Position numbers and translations under genes: made by a program. This document shows positions 48,701 to 60,600 of a stretch of 64,000 nucleotides of DNA, piece by piece. The number at the start of each line of letters is the position of its first letter. Within the stretch, counting starts at the first letter, position 1. The notes beneath the pieces were generated by a model. The model did not search any database. It saw nothing but the letters and a program-made list of their open reading frames with translations, and was not told the DNA's origin. The stretch comes from Membranipora membranacea (Eukaryota; Bryozoa; Gymnolaemata; Cheilostomatida; Membraniporidae): assembly GCA_914767715.1 (NCBI GenBank), contig OU612072.1, forward strand, positions 22,566,001 through 22,630,000, written 5' to 3'.

Positions 48701-51700
48701 GAATCTATGTATGTATGTATTTATTTTTTGTCATTGAATCACTCATTGTTACAGTGAATGGGAGTCAAGGAATTGGTGGAATGTTGATGATGATGCAGCA
48801 GCACCCTCACTGGCAGACTACTATCTTATCTATATATGACCCCATGGTCATACTCCAAAACCTGTCTGGGTATGTAGCAATGTTTGACTTTCAATTCTTT
48901 CATTCAATGACCTCTTAGTTCTATCTCTAACCCAGGCATATGAACTTTTTTTCACAGTTGAGCATCTCATTTGGTTTCTGCATTAATTGATCCTATTAAT
49001 TATAATTTTCCCTTTCAGAACGGTTGAAGACAAGGTGATGACCACAAAATTAAAACCAGCCTATGGCCCAGCGGTAACATAATATTGTTGGAAATAAATT
49101 CATCTGGATGATCAATATGCCGACACGCAACTTGCCGATCAACTATGAGATACGAGTCCGCAATGTAGTGCCACAAAGAAGCCCAGATGACCTCTTTACA
49201 GAAGTCTAACTCCTCGGTCTTAATATCTATTGATTTTTTTTATTGCTTGTGGGTTAGGTTTTCAGTTTAGGACCTCAAGCAGTCAAGCACATTTGAATTG
49301 TAAATGCCCAAAGTGCCACTGATAAGCTGATTCAAATCAATCGTGAGTTCTAATAGACAAAAAATACATCGGTGAACTGACTTGACAACTGTAATCTTTA
49401 AGTGGGTACCAAATTATTATCAAAGTTTTCTCTCTGGTCAGATTTTTATTTTTTCTTCTTACATACCATGCTTGTTTGTTGTTGAGCTGACATAACTGGC
49501 TCCTTTATTTCTTTTTTCGTTATTTGTTTTGTGTAACGTAAATTAAGCACAATAATAATTATACTATGCCTAAGAAAGTTCACTTGACGCATTTTGTGAC
49601 AGCTGTATTACCATCTATATTCATGCAGGGATGATATGACTTGGCTGTTTAGTCTACAGAATAATGCATAGATAGATGAGAAATTTGTCAAGAGTGACTG
49701 AAAGTTCTTTGAATAAAAAACAGCTTAGGTGCCCTACTTAGGTCTCGTTCCCAAATCACTCTCTCATAGATAAAACTATACCTATGCATTCTGAGTAAAC
49801 GATTTGTGCACGAATTGTCTAATTGAGCTAAATGACCAGACTACCCTGGGAAGAGGATTGATTTTAGTTGAGAGGACAACTCATATGTCTGATACAATCA
49901 TACCAGGGAGTTAGGGACAAATGTTATATTTCGTCCCCAACTCCTAGATCATACATACTCCCTGATATCTTTTGTTCACCCAAGGACTTACTATCACTCT
50001 CCAAAGTTGGAGTAAGGATATGCGTTTGGTTTGACCCAAAAAAGTTGGATCAATGTGACTACGAGCCAGAATACCTGTGGCCGTTATATATATTATATTC
50101 AATGTACCTAAAAATAAAAATGATCAGCACAAATCACTGTGAATCATTTGATCTGGTTATTATTGATAGATTTAAGCAGAGTATAGCAGGGTGCGAGGAC
50201 CGCCTTACGCAATGAACCTTCATCTCAGTTCTCTGGGGCCTGCACCCAGTGACCAAGCACCCTGATGAAGTTTGTTCATCTAATTGATACCGCAAAACTC
50301 CCTAGGTATCACTATCAACAGCATTGGATACTAACTGAAGTTGCATGCTTGACATTGATTTATCATCTACAACTTACGGTTAGATGTTGCAAGACTAGGA
50401 GATGAGCTGTGCTACGGCATTATTATTGTGTATAAATTCTCATGGATCTCTAGATGTTCATTGGAAAATACTTTTACTTGGCGAAGTCTCCGCATCTTAA
50501 ATCTGTCTTACCAAGGAGTTCCCTCTAACTCCTTTGTCTTACCAATGCAATCCTGATACATGTTGAGGTTTATATGGGATCAAAGATTAAGTCGGTCTAG
50601 TGATGATTGCATATGATTCCTATGGCTTATCTCTGGTTAATCTCTAAAATGCTCCTTCATAATCATACAGGCTGTAAAATAAAACATGTAAACATACAAA
50701 AATGTTATTTGGACAGATTACTGACACATCAATCACAGTCAAACTTTAAACAAAGTAACTTGATGAGCTCTAAAGCCCTCTCTACGCTTGCAGTATATGC
50801 CCTACATCTAGCAGACATGACTATACACCTTACACTGTATACACGAGTTACTCCAAAGCCTGGGTTGGTCTCTGGCAACGTCTGTCCCCTCCCCCCCTGG
50901 TTGGGTTTCAAACAACAAAAAACCCAAAAGGGCAGTCAAATACTCACTACCATTGACCCAGATGTTGGAGTAGGCCGGTGACCATTACTCACTCAGTAGC
51001 AGCCTGTAGTACTAGTACTAGGTAGCCTGTGAGTGTGAGTAGTCACTCTTGATTGATACATATTTCATCAACATCATTACCAACTATCAAAACATTGGGC
51101 AGCTCATTGCTTTGTTTGTGCACCCACACAATAGAGCCCAAACTAACCAAAATAAGAAAATGCAATGATGTGAGTGGTAGAAGCAAGGAGCAACCAGGGA
51201 AGCTGATACTCCTTGGACTTGGTAGAAGAGAGAAGTAGGTAGTACAAGTAGCCCTATTTAAATGATCAACACATCCAATTCAATCATTCCTTCACATGAT
51301 GACAATGATATAACTTTCATACCTTATTGTGGAGAATACTATACTATACTTACAGCCATATCATCGGTAGGGAAAGTCAAGCAACTTCTCAAACACTGAC
51401 TGTGACTCCCTGCTGTGACTGCCACTCCTAGTTCAACTTATGTAAAATAGTCCTCTTGCTTTTTCAGCTAGATGTTGAACAATAGAGCTGTGATAAATTC
51501 CCGCTCCTTTATCAGTTCCGACAGATGAGCAAGTTTTTACAAGTCTATCAATATTGGGAATCATGTGCTCTTGGTAACAATTTTTGAAACTAGCCGAGCT
51601 GCGCCATCTGAAATTATTTTCTCCTCTGGCGCAGCTCGTCTGCTGTACTGCCGTAGCTGTGCTGTATGTGATATATCGTAACCTGTGTTGTGTAGTAGCA

Positions 51701-53062
51701 AGTCGTGCTTTGCTCGATAGACTAGATATTATCAGTGACAATTAAAGACTGTAAATAGTAAAAAACTAACAGAATTACACCCGTTTTACTGACTAAGTAA
51801 GCTGCCTGAAGCGATATGGATTTGAATATTCACAGCACTGTCCCAGCACAGTACAATCACATATACTTGATGAGTACACACGAACTGGCTGTCATGCAGT
51901 GGAAGTGATTGGACTGGCGTGTTAAACATAACGTTGATAGTATTACTGAAAAACCCGAGTCACTGTTCAGCCGAGATGATTGATCCTAAGTATTGAAGGA
52001 AATAAGATACCAATGGTTACATTTAAATCCTACCAAAAGATCGATGCAAGTTATAGTCAGGCAGTTCTTATGATACAGTTTTGTCAGATTTGCATAGTAA
52101 AAAAATTCAGTGCTCTCCTATCTGACACAACTTTATCATAAGTAACTGCCTGACCATAACATGCCTTGGTCTTTGGGTAGTCTTTAATGTATACCATATC
52201 ATGACTCACCGAGTCGGTGTTTGATGCCGTTTTTCTTGCCGGCTTGTTTTCTCATACTATGATTGTCTGATTCTCCGTCATCGTTTACATTCCATAGCTG
52301 GTCAGCTCCTATCCTGGCTGCTGCTTCTGATAACTCAGCATCAAACTCATCAGAACCTACAGTTCTACTCTCACCTGAAGGGACGTACGACTCTACACCC
52401 CTCTCTATCGCTGTACAACAGAAACAAGGCTAACAACTTTATTGAACTGTTCACAGGCCGCAGCTAATTGTCACATCAATGTTTTGTTGTATAGTCATAC
52501 CAACAAGGGAGGTATTGGCTGATTTAGCGTCTTTGTTGGCTGTTACATGATAAATATTATCATGTAACGGCCAACAAAGACGTGATAACCATCACATCGC
52601 CATAAATATGACAGGAATTCACTTCCACCAATACTTTTTACCAACAGGAAATCCCTGTAGCTATTTATCGCGTATTTTGCTATGAAAGGAGATGTTACTG
52701 CTTTGATAAGAAAGAAAAGTCATTAAAATGCTCAGAGCTCAGAGAGTGGGCAACTCGCACATTTAATTAGCACAATGAGGAATTTTGTGGAACTCTTGGG
52801 AGTTCCTGCTGCTGTGGCTATTTAAAAAAAACAGTATTTCTGTTAGTATATATAACCCAGATCTGTTGTTTTATAGTAGTTTAGTCTCTTAGAATGCTAA
52901 AATAAGTGGTCTAACAACAGACTAATAATAACATGATAGTTAGTGAATATTCAAGTGTATACCTTGATACACGTTGACACAGACCCCACAAAATGAGCAT
53001 TCAGCACCCCACCTGGTGATACTACACGCCCTCTCTCAAACAATCTCTGCTCAAATACGTCA
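45736..53062 (-). CDS. PHAX: PHAX 3' half, copy 2
   Basis: Same exon set as copy 1: exon 5 at 52,963-53,062 (in R2), 52,210-52,410, 47,665-47,714, 47,059 to about 47,241 (NEPKIVLIERVV, closer to the family REPKKDLIxRVV than copy 1), 46,661-46,721 (RRTPGGVF) and 45,736-45,954. The exon at 52,210 is full length and ends GIKHRLG, matching the KDRLG segment of PHAX, with correct phase to the next exon. The last exon has eight T at 45,885-45,892 where copy 1 has seven, shifting the frame. There is no PHAX 5' half to its right within the window. The 3.5-kb transposon sits in the intron between 47,714 and 52,210. Confidence 0.8.
48183..51647. mobile_element. TIR transposon of 3,465 bp carrying exon-like cargo
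   Basis: Inverted ends begin tacagcagacgagctgcgcc and are flanked by 5-base duplications CTGCC (48,178-48,182 and 51,648-51,652). The empty site survives in copy 1 near 16,106-16,118 (gatactgccgtag). Next to the ends lie repeated ggcgcagctcggcta motifs: three on the left (48,226, 48,257, 48,288) and one inverted on the right (51,591-51,606). They could be transposase binding sites. No transposase was recognised, so it is probably non-autonomous. Family unassigned: 5-base duplications occur in some hAT-like and Transib groups, but the ends match neither clearly. Confidence 0.88.
48533..49073 (+). CDS. Three phase-matched exons of unknown origin inside the transposon
   Basis: An acceptor (atcag) precedes an exon reading SQHRATLEKIYAEERSLS with donor CAG|GTGAAC near 48,592. 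A second exon runs from about 48,755 to 48,869 (NGSQGIGGMLMMMQQHPHWQ, SIYDPMVILQNLSG) with donor GTATGT. A third starts near 49,020 (TVEDKVMTTKLKPAYGP). All junctions keep phase, and the reading is uninterrupted to a possible donor GTAACA near 49,074. I do not recognise the family. The pattern suggests a captured host gene fragment, but a decayed transposase is also possible. Confidence 0.5.
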
Positions 53063-53929
53063 CTATCACCTAATTTTTGGATTTTTCAAGTCTTTTACAT
53101 CTGGAGGACAAAGTTTCAAATCACTGTGACCAACATTTGATTGAGGAATAATGATCTGAAGTAGAAGTGCTGGCTCTATTGGTAAGAAAACTTTTTATTC
53201 AGAAACCTTAACTCAGCGAGACGCTACAGTCGAGCTAACATTACCGCAATTACTGTACTAAGCCGATCATTGAGTGTGTCTGTTGCTGTTTTCTCCTCAT
53301 GAAACACTTTTATTGCGTCTTGTAACTCCCTCCCTATTCAATTGAAGGACATTAACAGGGGGAGGGAGGTGTTGAGTATTTCATAAGGAGAAAACAACAG
53401 CAGACACACTCAATTTCCAGCTTAAAGAATAGTCAATGTCATAATGTTAGCTCCGCCATTACGTAATCCTGAAATTGGGATCCCCGAAGAGCAAAGTTTT
53501 TCAACCAACAAGTCAGCACTTCTGTTTCAGGACATTACTTCTCTCAAAATAATCAGAGATTTGAAACTGGGACCCATAAATGTAAAAAGACATAGATAAA
53601 CAATATATATTAGGTCAGAGCACCCTCTATAATACCCACATCATTGAAGTGTCTCCTGTATTGGTTGATATCTAAAGGACATATTTTTACTCAAGTGGCA
53701 GCAGGTGAGATTTTGTACAATTCTGTTTGATCAACAAATCCAAGACGTTTTATGTATACTTGTGATCTTATAACTTGTAGATCCCTAATGATATAGTCAT
53801 CTTGTCTTGTGGATCTAAGAATATTATTAATATTATTCTTAGATCCACAAGACAAGATGATTATATCATTAGAGATCTACTGTTAGGGTTACCAAGTGCT
53901 CAGATTATCTTTGTCACTTTATTAGCCCT
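52955..53929. repeat. Repeat R, copy R2
   Basis: The counterpart of R1 in block copy 2, sharing the R1 variants (aactcagcgaga, ccagcttaaagaatag). It contains PHAX exon 5 (52,963-53,062) with a changed acceptor (tgatag) and the two palindromic elements. Confidence 0.88.
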
Positions 53930-54610
53930 TCTATATTAAACCACTGCTGACACTGCTGGGCTTTGCCCAGCAGAGCAACCAGTCAAAAATTTGAATAGAG
54001 AGTTGTGGCATCAAAACATCTAGCCAGTAGCTTTGAGTGGAGATATACGAGCGCACATAATGTAGGGAGTATCTTCTTCCAAAGCCATCCACCATTAGAG
54101 ATGACAAATTTTTTGTTGTTGACCAATCAGGCGGTTTTAAAATCTAGCTGAGATCCAACACTACTAAAAATGTTGGATCTCAGCTAGATTTTAAAGGCAA
54201 TCATTTGCTAAACTAAACTCTAGCTAACATTCCCCCCTCCCTCCCTCCATTTGTTGATTCTCTACACATGCTCCAAGCTCACAACCTGCTGTGTTTAACT
54301 GTTCTATATTTTAAGGCTAATGGACAAGGGATGGACTGAGAGACTAATGGATTCCAGATTTGGAATCTCCATGCCTCATTACTTTACTGTGCTGCTATCC
54401 ATTGTTGAGATATAGGTAGCGATGCCTGGTGCATGTAAAAACGCAATGTAATGAAGCGTAGAGATTCTACGTCTGGCATCCATGAGTCTCTCAACCCATT
54501 CCTTGTCCATTAGCCTTGGTCATTTAAGCCAAAAAAAATTGAATATATAATTGATTCCTATTCGCAAATCTGCGCTGATAAAATGATAAAATCTCTCCCT
54601 ACACACTCAC

Positions 54611-57600
54611 CTTGAGTATATGTACAAATTTGATGAAGTATTTCTCTCTGATTGCCTGATCGTCTGGTTTGAGTATTACATTCTTACACCACCATGACAT
54701 CTTATTAAAGTGCTCCGTAAACTGTACCAGATTGGGGCACCTGTAGAGAGCAAGTAAACACAACTTTACTGATGACTGATACTCGGTACACAGCTGACTG
54801 AGTGTAGGTCACTTTGTACAGGCCATATTTTTTTAATTGTAGTCAGATAATTGATCTACTGCTAGCCTGCCTGCTTGAAAAGATTCTATGAAAGCCATCT
54901 CCAAATGGACAGACAATCATGATTTGATATCACCTGGGGTCTCTGCCTATTGCTGCCTGTTGAAGGCACTACATTGACGGTTGATGGTGGGGTGGGGGTG
55001 GAAAAGTCAACGATGCCCTGTTTGAAACGCTTAAAACCGCTTCCATCTCTCTTTGGCCTCACTGAACTACATAAAGCTCAGAGATGACACCTCGATATAT
55101 GAACTGTCAACTAATGGGCATATTATTTTCAGATAAAGATAGTTGAAATCAGAATTCGGAATCAAGGAACTTAGTAATGACCGAGTATGACCTACCATTC
55201 TGAGAGTGAAGTCTCAATTAGTGTTAATATTTTAGATAAACAGAACTCAATGAGCACAATTTTACTGACTAGCAGCAACACCTGTGACTTGCGAATATAA
55301 TCTACACCTTACTGTACAATCTATCATATTGAGTCCACCTGTACCACAGGCTAGGTCAAATGGAGCACTGCTCGGGTCTTGTAATCAGACGGTGTAACTG
55401 ATCAAAACCTCCTCAGTTACCATCAGAAGCTAACCAAAGATGGGTTCATTAAATATATCTATGCTTAGTATTTATACCCCATAAGATATGTCAAAGTGTC
55501 CTAGTAGAGTGTTGTATATGTATAGGTTTTTTTCCCGAAAACAACGTGGCACCAGAAGGATTGGAGGGTAGACCACCCCGCCCAGTAGTTTTGTTGCTCA
55601 TTGGTCCTTAGTCTAATATAAGTGAGTGTATAACTTACTTTTCTTCGTTCCGTTCTCTAGACCAGGTGAGAAGCTCAGGTAATTCTAACCTCTGATAGAA
55701 GTCTGTCTCTATAAGTGTGAGATGCTCGGCAATCTCGTGTGACTTGAAATCCACCAGCGTTAAAACTCGCCTGGGAAATACAAACAGAACATGTGTTATA
55801 GCGCTTGTGAGAGAATCAGATCTTTGGTAGCATGCTGAGTTCTTAGACTAATATTTGTAATAGTGCTCTAGGCTCATAAACAGCCTGCAGCTCAGTTTCT
55901 AGTGATTTTCACAGTTCAGATGTGAAGGTACTAAAAAGGTACTACAGAGAAACTCTTTTCATGATAGCATTTACAGTAGTATTATTCATTCACAATCACG
56001 CTAGGTCATGGTGAATGCTGAAACCTTTGCGGATGGATCAGATGCAAATCGATATTCTCGGGAGCTCATTATATTGAGCTAGTTTTTCTGCAGGTAATTA
56101 TGTGTCTGGCACTTTGGATAGGGGCTTAGAGTATATATTAATTTGAGAGAAAATGAACTGCAGAAAAAAACATACTGATCTTTGATCCAGTAGCATTAGC
56201 CTTATTCACGCGGCCACGGGTTTGGTTTTTTTGTGGTGTTCGCGTGAACAAGGCTAGGTAGCATCAATTGCTTATTACAAGATCAATTCCGGGAGTGATT
56301 AAAATCACATGAATCGTATCGTTGACAATTTGTGCCAGTCATGTGCTATCAAGCATTGACTGAATATTTGTGCACAGCACGATTATGAATTTCCTAGAGG
56401 GGTAAAGAATTTGCGAGAGAAAAGGTTCTTCATTACCAAGAAGCTTGAAGTAGCACAATTCAAGGCTGGCTAAAACTATATATATTAAAAAGATGAGTAA
56501 AACTCCAACCTAAATTAGCCAGAACCTAGAGCCTTTACATTAAGTCGGCATAGGTAGAATGAAAGGGGCTGACTTAATTCAGCTCCTTTCATTCTTCCTA
56601 GTCAGCTAAACCTGAAGCTGAACTTAACTCAGCTGATATTTACTCCTCATGCGTATATCAGTCTACTTTTACTTACGATGGAGATTTGGGGCCGGACGAG
56701 GGAGCTACAATCTGCAGTTCCTGAACAGGCCTCTGATTTGGGTCACATTTCTCAAGCACTTTACGTCTCATAATCTTAGCGAGCGTCAGTTCTCCCTCCC
56801 TTACCAACTCTGTGACTAGCTTCAATAATCTCAGGCTAATAGCCTCTTTCAGTTCGCTGTATCTGTATAATGGTAGATGACATAAATAGCGTTTTGTGAA
56901 ATTAGCATTGAAGTTATTTCCGATCTTTGTTTTTCAGAGAAATCTTGCTCAGGATGACAAATGATCTGACACCGACCTAGCCTAGTCACACAGCTACTTT
57001 TTTGTACCACGTGACAAGCTACCACCAACCCTTCATTGTCTTCTATGTCTGATTCTGCAGCCAATTTATGCCTCTTGTAAATCCATTGTGGTGTCTCAAA
57101 TTTACTAAGTACATATCGAGACTAAAGACTGGTTCACATTGTCCCAGATAGCGTTGGGATGGCATCTGGGATGCTGATCCCAAATGGTCCCAGAAAGAGT
57201 ATGTCTTTTGTTTACATTGCAAAACTGATCCCAGATAGTCCCAGATCATCCCAATGTTGTATTCACATAGTACCAAGATGAGAAATGCGTCTGTGTCATA
57301 AACGGGAAAGTTCCTAAGCGTCAAACTTTTCCGTTGCTGACCTAGACTCATTTCGATCGTGTTGTATTTATATTCACAATGTCTGGGTTGGCTGCAATGG
57401 ACAATGTGAACTAGGCTTAACAGCCTGCTCAACTACAGGCAAATGCTACTTTAACTCCGGTTTTAAGCACCGCAATGACTAAATAAGGAATCAACGTTCT
57501 AATCAACTTTTATGAGAGAAGAGAATAACGAAATAATGAGACTTACGTCAGCTCATCCAGAACTTTGACGAGGAGGGAGAAGGCGTTTCTGGACAATCTC

Positions 57601-60600
57601 TTCTTAGAGACATCTTTAGAGTGAGCAAACTTGTTATATCTGTATAGCAGTTTATCTATGAGATCTTCTGGTGTGATGAATGTCCTGTAGGTCGTCAGAA
57701 AAGCCTCCTGATACATGAAATCTAAAATAGAGACAGCAGGTAAAATATATATCAGGGCAACTATATTGTCATTACTTGCTTGGCTGGTTTTATTTTAGGT
57801 CTAATTATGCAGTAATTGGACTTGAAGGTAAGGTCAATATTATGTTAGCATGTATTGTAGTTCTGTTCAGCCCAAATCAGTAACCAACAGGTCCTCAGTT
57901 TCAAGAGTTAAGTTCAAAATCTAAAAAAGGCGCAAATTGAGTCATATATGGAACAAATTGTGGTAAATGCCGATAAAAGCAATTTTCCTCTACAAATTTG
58001 TGGCTTTCTATGATATAAGTAAAAAGAATCGTTCCCATATAGGTCAAGTCTTAAGTAAAGGCTAGCCTATGTTTGGAGACTGAAATAGTGTAAGCAAAGA
58101 TTGTAACATTGAACTCCCAAGCCTCCTCAAAGATACCAGTGAAGTCCTTACATAACTATTCTATTTGTGATCATAAGTTTACCCATAAGCGCAATGAAAA
58201 GAAGAAACCTAATGTAAATCTACGAAGCCCAGTGGGGTGTAAAACCAAACCAGACAATTATTGCTGCCCATATAGTAATCAATTCATACATTTGCAGCTT
58301 ATTGTTCCAACTTAGAAAGACAGGATCTATGATTTTCAATAAGATTAGTCCTAATAGATTAGATGATTAAAAAAAATTTGTATTGAAAGTCTGCTTTGTT
58401 AATTAATCACAAATAGTAAGGCTTTTTCCTGTTCAACGATCAATTAAATGTCCCATAAAGTTAGCTTTGCAAATAAATTTGCTTCTTGGGAACACATAAA
58501 CAAAACGGGTAAAATACAAAAGTAAGAGGATCTGAGTTGACCCAGAACTAAATAAAGACATAAATATACAAGCAGCGCTGACGCATTAAAGATAAGCTGA
58601 GCAGAGCCAGATCACCATGCCTCAGACAGATCACCATGCCTCGGACAAATATCAGCTAACCTCGCAGGAAACCAAGAGAAATACTACCTAACTTGATCAT
58701 GGTGAAGTGAGATTGATCAGATTTTATACTGAAATTCAATATTTGAGCTTTCCCCTCCATCCCTCTCTCACCAAATGTGAACCCAATTAAATAAGGAGGC
58801 TTCATTCCGAAGCTGACCTGTTTGATAACTTTAGAGTCAAGGACAATCTCAGAATCCCGCATGAGAACGGGAAGGTTTTTGATGGATATTTTTGCATTCG
58901 GATTGCTCAAGCGCCATCTTAACATTTCTTATCAGTTGGCATATCCAGTTATCATAGCCTGGTCACGCTGCTACTTTTTGGGTTTATGGAAACCAAAAAT
59001 GTAGCGGCTTGTAGCAGCGGCTTTAGTTATTTTAATAGTGGATATAGGAGAGGTTTGTATTATTTACTCTAAATCAACAAATCAACTCAACTGTGGTGAA
59101 ATGGAAGGTCAGATTACAATGGCTGTCAAAACATCGAGAAAGCTGTGCAGCATGTTATTGAAGAGTGGCTATTCCAGCAATATTCCCATAATGCAATTCA
59201 TCACAGTCTGGGCCTATCGACAACTACTCCCCTCTGCTGAGCATGCAAAAGGAGACTCACTGCAAATTAACATGCCAGAGCTAAACGGACTGAACTGATG
59301 CTCAAGGACAGATTCTGAGCAGAAATGCTTGCAAGATGAGCAGCACATTGGTGCGCAACCAAAACGTCAATCAGCAGAGATAAATCATATGAGGGATCAA
59401 CGTAGCACTGCACTGCATTCGTAAGTGAGAAAATTGCAAAATTTCACATTCAGTGATGGGATAGCTGCTAGGAGTTATTAGGATACCGAAACGAATATAA
59501 AAATTTCTTCATTATAATATCTGGGCTGGTTTGTCTTGTGAAGCTTGTTCTGGTGAAATAATTTGTAAAAAACAAAAATTTAATAGGATAGACTAAACAA
59601 GGTAAAGCCTTGGACCACATAAAAGTAGTTTCACTACATGTGCCGCCTCAGCTCCGTTCAAACAACAAGTTTAGGTGAAACAACCTCTCAAAATACAAAT
59701 TCTATAGACCTCACCCTATGGGCGTTCAACGCCAAGAAAAATAACATTTAAGTGCAAGTGATCCAAGATTTGCCCTCTGAATTCAGCCACATCATAGAAA
59801 AGAAACCCTGTTACAAGTAATACCAATATCCCGCTATATATGTGAATATGTTAGATTTTTGCCTGAGTGCCCTGTCTGCTTCAATAAGGGATTGATTGAA
59901 ATCACTTGGGCACACAGGCTAGTTAGATATAGAAACATGATCTAAATGGCGTAAAATGCGTAATTGAGTCCAACACACTCTGCTTTTCTCAGGGATGTAG
60001 AATTCACAATGATAAAAAAGAAACAGGGCTGGATCTCGACTGAAAGGAGGGCAGAATGTAGAATTACCTGAATCTGCGTCGACGTTTACCAGTGACATTA
60101 AACTGTCGGCTGGCCCTAAATCTGCACACAAAACACAGCTAAAGTTAGAGGATGAATTATACACAAAGTAAGCTTTCATGTTTATACCCCTCTAAATCTA
60201 ATATCCACACATTTAATATTTACTAAGACATGGCCTCGGACTTGGACATTCTAATGGTGGACTTCTATAGTACATTTATGGTTCTATAACTGGCAGCACA
60301 GTAGCGTGAAAAGCTAGTTATTGGCAGCGGACGGTGTATGATGCTCATGACATATGAGTTTATACATGGATGAATGGTCTGTCTGTCTACAGAGAAGGCT
60401 TTTCGACTCTAAAACTACGTCTGAAGAACGCCCATTCATAGAACATCCCTATGTAAACTCACATATGCCTACCGCAGGAAAATTGAGCGGCCGTTTTAAG
60501 CAGCGAGTTGGCTGGTAGCAGAAAATAATATTAACAGTACTATCAGCAAAAAAAAACGCTGAAATCTGGCAGCGGATCTATTATTATAGCAACTTAAACT

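Noticed and set aside
49868-50215. 115-residue frame inside the transposon
   Set aside because: No recognisable domain and no splice context; it could be chance in this AT-rich interior. It is not counted as the transposase.
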